Shown here: in pieces, positions 1-9,894 of the stretch | Layout: each line of letters begins with the position of its first letter | How positions within the stretch are numbered: position 1 is the stretch's first letter | Origin: Arthonia radiata | Taxonomy: Eukaryota; Ascomycota; Arthoniomycetes; Arthoniales; Arthoniaceae | Length of the DNA: 64,000 nucleotides | Assembly (NCBI GenBank): GCA_002989075.1 | Contig: PSQN01000004.1 | Coordinates: forward strand, 868,001 to 932,000 | Direction: 5' to 3' | Notes under the pieces: model-generated | Databases searched by the model: none | What the model saw: the letters and a program-made list of their open reading frames with translations, nothing else | Told to the model about the DNA's origin: nothing | Program-made: the position numbers and the translations under genes

Positions 1-81
1 GCCACAAAGATTCGTCTCGGCAGTGCTGGGGGTCTGCGGGGCCTGGAGGCGGCCGCATGCCGTATTGGTGCCTTTCGTGGC

Positions 82-3000
82 ATGCGCGACAGCGTCCTAC
101 TCGACGGTGGCTACGGTGTTGTCAGTAGCGCAGAGGAGTTTGACAAGCTTCTCGATGACGTCGCAACGGGATGGGAGACTCATGAGTGCTATGCCATTTA
201 CTACACGATAATCGCCCGCCGCCCAATTTTAAGCTTCACGGCTCCGCCGAGGACGCTCAGCATCCCCGAGATATTCGATTTCCATGCCAAACACAACGGC
301 GATCTCTCTTTCTTCCGTTACGCCGAGGACGATCTGGTGCATCACATTTCGTACTCGACTCTCGCAGCCGCTACTCAACGTGGCGCCGAACTCGTCTCTG
401 CCGCTGCTGGTGAAGGTGACTTCCCAGTCGCAGTGCTTGCAATCGCCGGTGAGTAGAGTTGGGAGTCACACAATCCTCCTGAATCGCTGCTGAGTGCTGA
501 TGGTTTCTTGCCCAGATTCTATTACCTTCATTACCACCATGCTCAGTTTCTTTAGGGCCGGAGTCCAGGTGCGTGTCAGTCCCTCCGCTCTCTAACCCGG
601 GCTTACCTTCTTTGCCGCAGGGTTTCTTCATCTCGCCTCGCAACTCTGCTTCTACCGTCTCTTACCTTCTCCAAAAGACCAGCTCAAAGCAAATCTTGGT
701 CAGCAGAGATGAGGGCATGCAGCAGCTCGCTGAAGCCGCCATCGAACAGGAAAAGCTCGCCGTCTCTATCAAGCCGATGCCCACCTACGAGCAGCTCTAC
801 AAAACCCCTGAAGAAACCTTGTTGCCGCTCCCTAAGAGCTACGAACCCGACTCGGTCGCTTTGATCCTTCACTCATCCGGCTCGACCAACTTCCCCAAGC
901 CGATTCCGCTCACTCATCGTAGCCTCGTCGAGTGGGGACGCGGAGCTCATGGGGAGCGTAATTTTGAAGGAGAAGTTCTCGGAGGTCACAGCTTGGCCTA
1001 TTTCCATGCCATGGGAGTGTGAGTACAGTCCAGCTGGTGTGCATCTCGAGACCTTAATTGATATCCCCTCGGCAACACAGCATCGCCCCTCTCTGGTGTG
1101 CCTGCTCCGGAATGCAGCTCGCTATCTTCCCACCAGTCAGTCCGCCGATCCGTCCGACGCCCGAAAATGTATACGACGGCATTGTTGCCTCGCGTTCTTC
1201 CTACGTCTTCTGCGTCCCTAGCCACATCGAGCGTTGGGCCGCTATGCCAGAAACGCACGTGCATTTGGCGAAGCAGATCAAGGCTCTTGCCTACTGCGGT
1301 GCCCCGCTTGGCGCTGATGTCGGCAATCTTCTCTCTTCCAAGGGCGTCAACCTCCAGCCCTACTTTGCGTCTACCGAGACAGGCGGCATGTCACTTTTCC
1401 TTCCTGAGCATCGGTCTGTGCCGCAAAACCGCGGATGGGCTTACTTTCGTATGGCACCTCACTGCAATTTTCGCATCATCCAACGCTCCAACGAGTCTGG
1501 TGAGCAAGAAGACGGTCTTTCAGAACTCGTGTTTCTCAAGGGTCCGCACCACACACCCTCTGTGTTCAACACCACCTACGAAGGCGAGCCGGCGTATACG
1601 ACAGGTGACATGGTTGTGTGGCAAATGGTGGGTGGTGTACAGTGCTTCCGCTTTCATGGCCGAAACGACGATCAGCTGCTGCTCTCGACCGGAGAGAAGA
1701 CGAACCCCATTCCGATTGAGAAAATACTTCTGAAAGACGACAATATCGACTTTGTCGTCCTTTTTGGGGATGGCAAGCAGCAAAATGGGGCCCTGATTCA
1801 GCCATCGGCAAGTCATCGCGCGTCTGAGCAAGCGGCCGGTCTGCTCTCCGACAACGAACAGCTGGCTCGCTTCCGGCAAACAATTTCGCCCGCTCTCGCT
1901 GCAGCCAACAAGTTTGCTCCATCACACAGTGTCATCTTCCCTGAGCTAGTTCTCATCACCGGTCGCCCCTTCCAGCTTACCGGCAAAGGCACTGTGCGCC
2001 GTCGCTACGCTCTCAACGAGTTTGCCGAGCAGATCGAGCAGGCTTACGCCGAGGTAGAGCGCTCCACGCTTCCTGACCTTCGCGGACCTGGCGTCGGAGC
2101 CTGGACGATCAACAATACCGTAGACTTTGTCTCCACTGTTGTTCGCACTGTCGTCAGTCAGGAAGTGCCAATCGATGGAGACATTTTTGATCACGGTGCG
2201 GACAGTCTGCAGGCGACGTGGATTCGTAACACTATTCTTCGCGTTCTTCGCGAGGCCAGCTTCAAGACACACACTATTCCGTCTGACTTCGTAAGTGTAT
2301 TACTGACTTCTCCCGAACGTCTCCCTTTTCTGATCGTTGACTTCCGTAGGTTTTCCAGTTTCCAGCCATCCAGCAGCTCGCGGCCTTCCTCTTCGGCTTC
2401 AGTCTCGCCAGCAGTTCGAATCCCTCGTCACTTAACGAGTCTACAGAGGCTGAGCAGACGCAGGCCCTCGTCTGGCCGGAGCTCGGACGGGTGGGAGAGA
2501 CCATTGTCAAGCTTCGTGAGGGAGAGAGTCCGCTCATCATCATCCACGGCGCCGGCGGCACGATACACGCCTTTCCCCCTTTGCAGGAAAAGTTTCGATC
2601 CGGACTGTGGGCCATCCAAGGTACGTAGAAACGACAATACCGCCCTCCCTCACGTGGACGAACTCAGCACTGATCAATCTTCTTCTGTACCAGTCACCCC
2701 CGACACCCCTCTCGACTCGATGGATAATCTGGTCTCCTTCTACTACGGTGCCATAAAGCGGGAGCAGCCTCACGGTCCCTATCGGCTCTCAGCCTTCTCA
2801 GCAACCTCGATCGTCGCCGTAGCTATCGCCAAGCGCCTCGAAGAGGAAGGATCAGTCGTCGCTCAGCTCGCCCTACTTGATCACGTGCCCGGATTTTACG
2901 CGTGCCCCTTCTATGGCGTCAATAAAAACATCCTTGCGGACTCAGTGCAGCTGCACAATTTCCATCGCATCTGCTGCGAAGGCATCTGCGACTTGCTGCG

Positions 3001-3538
3001 ACGCGATGGTGGAGGGCGGGTGTCGAGACGGCATCAGCTCGCTCAGGAACTCGTGAGTGTGACGTAAGCTGTCTGCGTAAGATTATTAGACTGACTTTTC
3101 CCTTCGTATAGTCCGATGCCTTCGAGGGCAAGCCCGATGTGCCCGAATTCTCAAAGACCTATTGGCGTACTGTCGAGCATTTTCTCAATCTTATGGTTAG
3201 CGCCCTTCTTTAAGCGGCACGTTGTTTTCATCGCTAATAATATCACCTAGGTCGAGTTCATGCTCCGCGAAGATTTTAACGGTGTGACCGCCACCGCAGT
3301 TAGCCCGGCCCTGTTTTCATTCACGAAATGGCAACATACCTTCAAAGCCCCTGTGTCTGTCTACTTAGCGGCAGACGGCATGAAAAAGAGTATTCCCGAG
3401 TCCTTCCAAGCTGAGTGGGCAGACCTAGGCGCCCATAGGAGCTGGCCAGACGCGAGAATATACGAGATCCCGGGCGGACATTTCGACATCCTTGGAGACA
3501 ATCGACTCATTGACCTGTTGCAGAGTGAGTGGAAGTGA
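82..3538 (+). CDS. NRPS-like synthetase, A-T-TE architecture (5' end may lie outside window)
   Basis: Eight exons fit in phase: 82-448, 516-568, 621-1018, 1081-2290, 2350-2620, 2694-3052, 3112-3195, 3251-3538, giving about 1009 residues. The adenylation domain shows the phosphate-loop motif SSGSTNFPKPIPLTH, the ASTETGG core, YTTGD, and the A10 lysine in LTGKGTVRRR. A carrier domain follows, with the phosphopantetheine serine in DHGADSLQ. The C-terminal part is a thioesterase-type alpha/beta hydrolase: HGAGG oxyanion region, nucleophile elbow LSAFSATS, LLDHVPG, and a late histidine in PGGHFD. By family it should activate a carboxylic acid as an adenylate, load it on the carrier arm and release it by TE action; the substrate cannot be read here. 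The elbow departs from GxSxG (glycines replaced by Ala/Thr) but keeps the serine. The frame is open to base 1, so the ATG at 82 is only the first available start. No condensation domain is seen. Confidence 0.85.
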
Positions 3539-4020
3539 TGCAGCAATTTCTAGAGGTTTCTCAAATCTTGGAATGTGCAGGGGAAACAGATCCGCATGGC
3601 TTTCACGACTGTAAGCGAAGCAAACCATTGTTTGAGTGACAGGTCGATTCGGGCAACGGCGTGCTGTATGAGTCGCGAGTCAGCTTCACTTTTGCACGAT
3701 CTGGGTCTCACGACAGTGATGCGGTGCGGCCTGATATAGGCTTGCAAGTCGTCATGAAGACACTGTGATGGGCACCGGTAAATACTTGATTTGCCAGCGC
3801 GCAGATGAGGTCGCCAACATCATGAGCATCTTTTCGCTTCGCACATATGCCTCTGTACCGATTAAAGGCTAGCATGAGGCTCAACTTGAGACTATAGCAT
3901 GAAGAGGTGTTAGAGTCCATGAGAGCTCTCACCACCACGCGTCCACAAACGCGTCGTACTGCCAAGACATGACGTCACAGCTCCGTTCGAAAGCTCGACT
4001 TTTGATACCGAGCCGGACGA
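3539..4020. other. Intergenic region between NRPS-like gene and thioesterase gene
   Basis: About 480 bases without a convincing reading frame. It must hold the 3' end of the NRPS-like gene and the promoter of the downstream thioesterase. No repeat or RNA gene was seen. Confidence 0.5.
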
Positions 4021-4908
4021 ATGAGCTCTTCAGCCCAGATACCTGTTCGAATGTCCAGATCGAAGCTCTCACGCGTACGCGCTGCGACACAGCAGTTTCA
4101 GCGTCCACGAGCTGCGTCCCCTGCTTGCAATTTAGCACGCACGGCATCCACCACTTCACAAAACCCGACTCCCGATCCCCGCTGGCTCCACACCTTCCGA
4201 GCACGTCTCGGAAAATGCATCAACTTCGGTCTTACACCACCGCAAGCTGATCGCATCGGCTACCTCACACAAGAAGTGGCACATGACTGGCGTGCCCTCC
4301 TCGCTGGCGCCGAGGGATACCTCACCTCTCCGTCCCATGCAGGCCTGCTCCGTCATGCCGTTCAATGGGGTGAGCAAGACAGCATGGGCCATGTGAACAA
4401 CGTGGTCTATAATCGATGGGCGGAGTCTGCGCGCGTGAATTGGGTCGGTAACTACGCTCGCAGTCTCGACCGCGAGCATGCGCAGCAATGGCGGGAGCTG
4501 GCCACGCCGACAGGCAAGGGCATGATCTTGAGAAGTATCCGGACGGACTTCAAGTTCCCGATGCGATATCCGGATTGTGTGAGCGTATTCCACAAGCTTG
4601 CGAGCGAGGCGACCGAAGAGAGTGATGCGTTCGTGTTGGACGTGATGATCCTGTCGGAGAAGGAGAGGCGGGTGAGCGCGCGGTGTGTGGAGGACATTGT
4701 GTTGTATAATTATCAGACGGGTAAGAAGGCGAAGATGGGGGAGCTGCCGTTCATGCTGAAGGCGTTTGAGGAAACGCTGAGGCTTCAGGAGGAGGAGTCG
4801 CACAGGCGGGTTGAGCAGCGCCATAGGTTGGATGATGCACTGAGCGAAGTGGAGAAGGAGAGCTGGGGCCGTCCAGATGCGAAAGAGCATTTCGGCAGCG
4901 CCGGCTGA
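4021..4908 (+). CDS. Hot-dog fold acyl-CoA thioesterase-like protein, probably mitochondrial
   Basis: Single exon, 295 residues. The first 60 residues are rich in Arg, Ser and Ala and nearly free of acids, like a mitochondrial presequence. The hot-dog core starts near residue 120 with WGEQDSMGHVNNVVYNRW, the classic 4HBT-type segment with the catalytic-type Asp and the G-H-V-N-N turn. The C-terminus (after about residue 230) is charged and probably helical. The family hydrolyses acyl-CoA thioesters; the substrate is not visible. The stop codon lies 5 bases from the stop of the convergent enoyl-CoA hydratase gene, so the transcripts probably overlap. Other starts (Met11) are possible. Confidence 0.82.
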   Translation: MSSSAQIPVRMSRSKLSRVRAATQQFQRPRAASPACNLARTASTTSQNPTPDPRWLHTFRARLGKCINFGLTPPQADRIGYLTQEVAHDWRALLAGAEGYLTSPSHAGLLRHAVQWGEQDSMGHVNNVVYNRWAESARVNWVGNYARSLDREHAQQWRELATPTGKGMILRSIRTDFKFPMRYPDCVSVFHKLASEATEESDAFVLDVMILSEKERRVSARCVEDIVLYNYQTGKKAKMGELPFMLKAFEETLRLQEEESHRRVEQRHRLDDALSEVEKESWGRPDAKEHFGSAG

Positions 4909-4913
4909 AGCCT

Positions 4914-6070
4914 TCATCGGCCCTTAAACACCGGCGGCCTCTTCCCCTTAAAAGCAGCCAACGCCTCATTCCGATCCTCAGTCCCAATCACACCATCATA
5001 CGCCAGCGCCTCAGCCTCAGGACTACCACCGTCCTGCGTAGCCTCAACAATCGCTCTCGTAGAAAGCGGCGCCCGCAACGCGATGTTCGCCGCAAGCTTT
5101 AGCGCCTGCTTGAAAGTTGCGTTTCTCGCCTCGGCAGGCTCATGCTCGACGATGCCATTCGCAAGTCCGTAGCTGAGTGCTTCAATAGCACCGATCCGGC
5201 GCGTCGTTAGCATGAGCTCGAGAGCGCGCGTCTTGCCGATCAACGCTGGTAGGCGGTGCGTGCCGCCTGCGCCGGGCATGATGCCGAGGTTGGCTTCTGG
5301 TAGACCTATGTTGACGGATTGGGAGACGACGCGGAGATGAGCGCAGAGAGCTAGCTCGAGACCTCCGCCTAGAGCGACACCGTGCACTGCTGCAATGGTT
5401 GGGACGGGCAGAGTGGCCAGGCGGTGAAATGTGCTGCGTAGTTTGTAGAGGAAAGCGTTGGCTCTACGTGTCGTTAGCAGGTCGGATAGTACCTAGAAAG
5501 CCAAATGAATAGGCCTTACTCGTCCCGGCTCATATCCGCTCGCTCCTTGAGGTTGGCGCCCGCACAAAAGGCCTTCTCAGCTGCACTTCGCATGATGAGC
5601 ACTCTCGTCTCAGCAAGCTTCGGATTTGCGTGGATCTCTTCGACCTCTTCGCTGAGCTCTTCGATCATCTGTTTGCTTAATGCATTGAGCGTCCGCAGCT
5701 CGTTTAGCGTGATGACTTTGATGAAACCAGTGTTTGGAGCCTTGTAAGTATCCACGATGAGCGAGTTTCGTGCGTTGGTATGAGCTGGCTTTTGTAATGC
5801 AGGATGGGTGCCCTTAGAGTATTGCTCGACGTCGTCTTCCGTCATTGAGCGGTCATTTGATGATGCGGTGAATTGTCTTGCGGTTGATATTGATGCATTT
5901 GGTATCGATGAACGTGCGATAATCTGTTGTCTCGATTGACTCTGAGGAAGTCTTCTGGGAACATTTGTAACCGTGGAAAAGGAGCATGTATATCTAGAGC
6001 TTACAGGCCGCATGCCTGATGATCTCAAAGCCTTGCAAGTGCTCAAGGTGGGCTTTTTACTCAACATCAT
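4914..6070 (-). CDS. Mitochondrial enoyl-CoA hydratase/isomerase family protein (AUH-like)
   Basis: Two exons: 6070-5520 and 5463-4914, with a 56-nt intron that has a TGCTAACG branch site; the join restores the phase across EANAFLYKLR. The protein is about 341 residues. The N-terminus (about 85 residues) is Arg/Ser-rich and suits mitochondrial import. The crotonase core includes AFCAGANLKERADMS and AAVHGVALGGGLELALCAH, which together form the oxyanion hole. Near residue 230, LPEANLGIMPGAGGTHRLP contains the position of a catalytic glutamate. The ending RPPVFKGR is typical of AUH/EchA-type proteins. The likely role is hydration of an enoyl-CoA in amino-acid or fatty-acid breakdown; methylglutaconyl-CoA hydratase is the closest guess, not proven. 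Confidence 0.9.
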
Positions 6071-6372
6071 GATCGCGGGCTTTCAAAGACTTACAGTGCT
6101 CCTATCATGAGAATTGGTAAACAAGAAGGGATGAAAGAGACGGGATGGACATTTGGTCGAAATAGGCAGGTCAGGGACACCAGTCTGAGTATCGTAATAC
6201 TCGACCAGCACGTGAATAGCTTGTGCTGGAGTGTCACATATTTTAACCTTGCACATCTCACTGCCCCTTTCCGCGCGACGACGACGATAATATACTTGCT
6301 GCAAATACTTGGCCAAAGCTTTCATGCATATGAAAATGAAATCGCAGACTAAACACGAGGATCTAAACATGC
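6071..6372. other. Short intergenic region
   Basis: About 300 bases between two minus-strand genes. It holds the promoter of the hydratase gene and the 3' end of the epimerase gene. No further gene is supported. Confidence 0.5.
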
Positions 6373-7425
6373 TCACTCCTTCCAAGCAACATACCGACTC
6401 CGACTCCCGTACAACTTTCCTTTCTTCAAGAGTACCATACCCCTCCACTCGTCTCTGTTCACACAATCCACGTACCGACTCGGCTCAATCGCGATACCAC
6501 ATCTCGGGCCTCGAGGCTCGCCTTTCAATCCATGTTGATCACCCCCACCAAGCCCTGCTGGCGCATCACCCTTCGTAGCAGGCACATCCGTGCCATCACC
6601 CGTATAAAACTGGAAGGCAGGCTCACTGCTGCTAATCTCAAGCTTGATGCCCGTGTCAGGCGCCTTAAGAGTGACCAGACGCTTTAGCTCGCGATTACGA
6701 GTGTCTAAGGGCACACCAGAGGCGTTGTGATCAAGGATCATGCAGTGATCCACCTCCGGTCCAGCATCGGTGAACTTCATCTCCTCGTTGGGTCCTTGCA
6801 GTCCAGGAAACGGTTCGATCTTGCCCGTCGGGATCTGGTCCTTGTCCACAGGTAAGTGATCAACAGTGGCGAAGTCCACGAGCAGACCGTCAATAGTCGC
6901 CTTGTTGCTCGGATTGAAGTACGCATGGTTGGTCACAGCGACGACAGTCTCTTCGACCTCATTGCCCGTGAGCTCGACTTCGTATTCCGCGTCCAACTGT
7001 ATGGCGTCCGCGCCTTTGCTTGACAGCGGCTCGATTGTGTACCAGACTCGAGTCTCTACGGTGCCGGGGAAGCCTTCCTCGCCGTCGGGACTGGTGTAGG
7101 TCCAGAGCTGGGCTTGCTTGCCGTGACGGGTCGTCTCCTGAGGACCGTTCCACATGCGTTTGCCCCAGCCTTCCTTACCGCCATGTAGACAGTTGGTTCC
7201 GTTGTTGGCGAAAAGCGGGTAGTCCTTGCCGTTGAGGTTGCGGATCTTCGCACCACCGATGCGGTTGCTCACGCGGCCGATAGTCTCGCTAAAGTAGGGA
7301 GCATTGTGGGACTTGAATAGACTGCCGGACGAGAAGGTCTGGAGGATGTTTTGCCCACCGACGATGAAGGACGAGATGAGAGCGCCTTGAGGCTCGATGG
7401 TGATCTTGCTTGTTGAAGATGCCAT
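6373..7425 (-). CDS. Aldose 1-epimerase (galactose mutarotase) family protein
   Basis: Single exon, 350 residues, a normal length for the family. Landmarks in order are GRVSNRIGGAKIRNLNGK near residue 50, NCLHGGKEGWGKRMW (substrate-binding His), TNHAYFNPSN near residue 165 (catalytic His), and CGIAIEPSRYVD near the C-terminus (catalytic Glu). These mark the beta-sandwich mutarotase fold, which interconverts alpha and beta anomers of aldohexoses. There is no signal peptide, so it should be cytosolic. The neighbours give no pathway clue. It could also be a hexose-6-phosphate mutarotase-like member, but the conserved His/His/Glu set is present either way. Confidence 0.92.
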   Translation of the reverse strand: MASSTSKITIEPQGALISSFIVGGQNILQTFSSGSLFKSHNAPYFSETIGRVSNRIGGAKIRNLNGKDYPLFANNGTNCLHGGKEGWGKRMWNGPQETTRHGKQAQLWTYTSPDGEEGFPGTVETRVWYTIEPLSSKGADAIQLDAEYEVELTGNEVEETVVAVTNHAYFNPSNKATIDGLLVDFATVDHLPVDKDQIPTGKIEPFPGLQGPNEEMKFTDAGPEVDHCMILDHNASGVPLDTRNRELKRLVTLKAPDTGIKLEISSSEPAFQFYTGDGTDVPATKGDAPAGLGGGDQHGLKGEPRGPRCGIAIEPSRYVDCVNRDEWRGMVLLKKGKLYGSRSRYVAWKE

Positions 7426-8772
7426 GACTCGGGATTCCAGATGGTACTAATTTCGTGCTGGCTCGCGGTCAGATGAGATTGATGTTCGTTAGACGATCTG
7501 GTTTCGAAATACAAGCGTTTGCAGTGCTTGAAGCTAGCCCCACCGTTCGGGTGGTGTTCGGGCGATCAACGTGTGGGGATGCAGGTACCGGCAAGTGCCG
7601 GCATGTGGCCTTCTGGACTACATAGAGCTCTTGCGAAGCGGCAACCTTTCAACCTCAGGTCGCACTTCGCAGTCAAAACCTATGGTTATGAGGGAGAGGT
7701 GTTCTTACCTCGAACTTGATCCGACAAGGCATATATCCGCCACGACGATGTTACCGGCAAATCAAAGCGTCCACCACGTGGCAAATTAAGACGGAAAGTA
7801 AGTTTAGAGCTTCGCAGCTGCAGGCTTTCCGCATGCAAGGACAGACTAGAGCTCATCTCCGACCCCGTGGACCAGAGAAAGAACGTCGAGAGTAGTGATG
7901 GCGCAGCACCCCGTGCACGTCTAGTGGCAACGAGCCGCGATCGCCCCTTCCGGTGCTTCCGGTGCAGATAGACTCTCCCATTCAACGTTTTGCCAGGCTG
8001 TCGGTCTAGTATAATCTGAAACAAGGGATACAATACCAACTTGACGGCGTGTTCCATCAATGGCCGAGGCAGTTTTGATTCGTTTTCAATGCGGACCGAA
8101 AACGAAAAACATCTGAGCATTCGATCACTCGCGTGGTTGGATCCATATTCAATTTGCGGTCGTCCTTCTCCATTGAGGATAGATATGCGGCTTGAAATCG
8201 TTGAGATCTAGCAATATAACCGGGGCTGCACTCTCGAAACTGCTGCTTCCGGTTTGTGACCAATAACAGATTTGAAGCCTGTTCCGAATATTCCGCGCAC
8301 TGAGGCGACGGACGGCTGGCATTGAGGAAAACAGGCACAGAGGAGAAAATCCCTATGGAGAGATCCCTTCGATCGGGTCGCCGCGGGAACATCAAGCACC
8401 GTGCAGTGACGTTCAGGGGTGATGTGGATGATCCGGATTGCAGATGTCTCGGATATTGGCTCACACTGGCCCGCGGAAGGCGGCGGGCTGGGGAGCACTA
8501 TACTTGCAGGGGAATTTGTGGGCTGCTGCAACAGTAGCGCATACGTTAGCATCGACACCGACCGCACGAAAGAAGGAAGGAATTGATGAAGCGGTCAAGT
8601 AAATGTTGCTTCTGAAATTCCACAATGGGGCGCGCCAGCGCTTTGTCCCAGCAATTGTAGTTAATGGACTCTTAGTCTCTTACGCTATCCAAAAATGCAG
8701 CTGTACATATTCTTCGTTAAACAAAAACGCCGACCAAGCAATGCGTGAGATGACTTGCAAGAAGGGGCAATC
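7426..8772. other. Intergenic region, 1.3 kb
   Basis: Only short overlapping frames occur, with no family signature and no splice pattern that joins them. It probably contains the epimerase promoter and the 3' UTR of the Zn2Cys6 gene. No repeat or RNA gene was recognised. Confidence 0.45.
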
Positions 8773-9894
8773 TTACCGCTGCCGACGCTCCTGCTCACGT
8801 AAGTACTCCGCCCAAGCTTCCGCTGAATGTAGATAAGCGTCTTGGCTTGAAGGCAGCATAAGAGCGGCTGGATCGACAGTAGAGTATCGCTGCTCTGCTT
8901 GGGGTTGGGGTTGGGGCTGGTCTTGCGGCCACTGTTGTGGTTGATAAGTTGGCGGCCAATAGCCATAGGAAAGGGTGGGCTCGCTCTGTACCTGAGCTAG
9001 TGGCGTTTGTTGCCATGAGCCGGGTAAAGTTTCCGTCGTCGATCCACCATACACAGAAGATGGCGCGCTAGCGTTACCTGGCATGAAGCCTCCCGGTGCT
9101 GACGTGACAGCGGGTGACGGATGCCGCTGCCGAGCTACCGCTTGCGCCGACATTGGCTGGAATGGTTGGGAACGGAAGGGTTGGGAAGGTGACCATGTCT
9201 GTGATCTGCTTTGTTGAAAAGGAAATCCAGTAGGGGCTTCAGACTCCGGGGACAGTCGGGAAGGGGTTGGCTCGGCGGAGACCGCCTGCGAGGTCATAGC
9301 AGATGCGGATGATCCTGACACGGCTTCTGCCTGACATCTTTCCAAGAGAGCGTCCAGATCCTCCTCAAATTGGAAAGTGGAGTCCCGATGCTGGCGCGAA
9401 GGGAAATCACTAAGGACGCCTAGATTTTCAAGTATCGTATGTACCGAGGGCTCATCACCAGAAAGTGCTTGGGAAAATTCAGTCATAGAGTAAGATTTCC
9501 TGAGAGCTCTGACTAGCAGTTGTTGCTGTTCCTCGAGATACTCAATGTAGCTACGTATATCAGCGTGAGCGTGTTGGCAAACACGTGGAGCAACGGAAAA
9601 CTTACCCAGGTGGTATTCGACGTTCTGTGGTAGCCTTCCGCTCTCCGTAACGGCATACGGAGTTCTCGATGGAGCAGCGGGAGCACGGCATTTGGCCGTC
9701 ACACTGCATGGTTAGTCACATGTGCGGATAGGTTGAGCTGAATAGGAGGGGAAACATACCTTAATCTTTTTCAGTCGGCAGCGATCACACGCTTTCGTGA
9801 CCCGCTTGCGAGCTTCGCCCTCTTGCGGGGATAGTTCACCTGACGCCGTGGTCGGGCCCGAAGCTGAGGTGATTGAAGCTCTTGGGGGCGTCAT
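8773..9894 (-). CDS. Zn2Cys6 (fungal binuclear cluster) transcription factor
   Basis: Three exons: 9894-9760, 9703-9606, 9550-8773, with two introns of about 56 nt; the first has a CTAAC branch site. The product is about 336 residues. The Zn cluster is split by intron 1: KACDRCRLKKIK in exon 1 continues as CDGQMPCSRC and SVCRYG in exon 2, completing the six cysteines. Exon 3 opens with YIEYLEEQQQLLVRAL, a short heptad-type linker/dimerisation helix. The rest is Ser/Pro/Gln-rich, apparently disordered, and has no fungal_trans middle-homology region. A short factor with one cluster and a low-complexity tail resembles developmental regulators of the fluffy type, but this is only a resemblance. 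Its targets are unknown. Confidence 0.88.

Noticed and set aside
2405-2430. tRNA B-box-like agttcgaatccc
   Set aside because: It is inside the NRPS-like coding sequence, with no A-box or cloverleaf around it.
4156-4917. Minus-strand frame of 253 codons opposite the hot-dog thioesterase
   Set aside because: No family signal; the plus strand encodes the recognisable WGEQDSMGHVNN motif.
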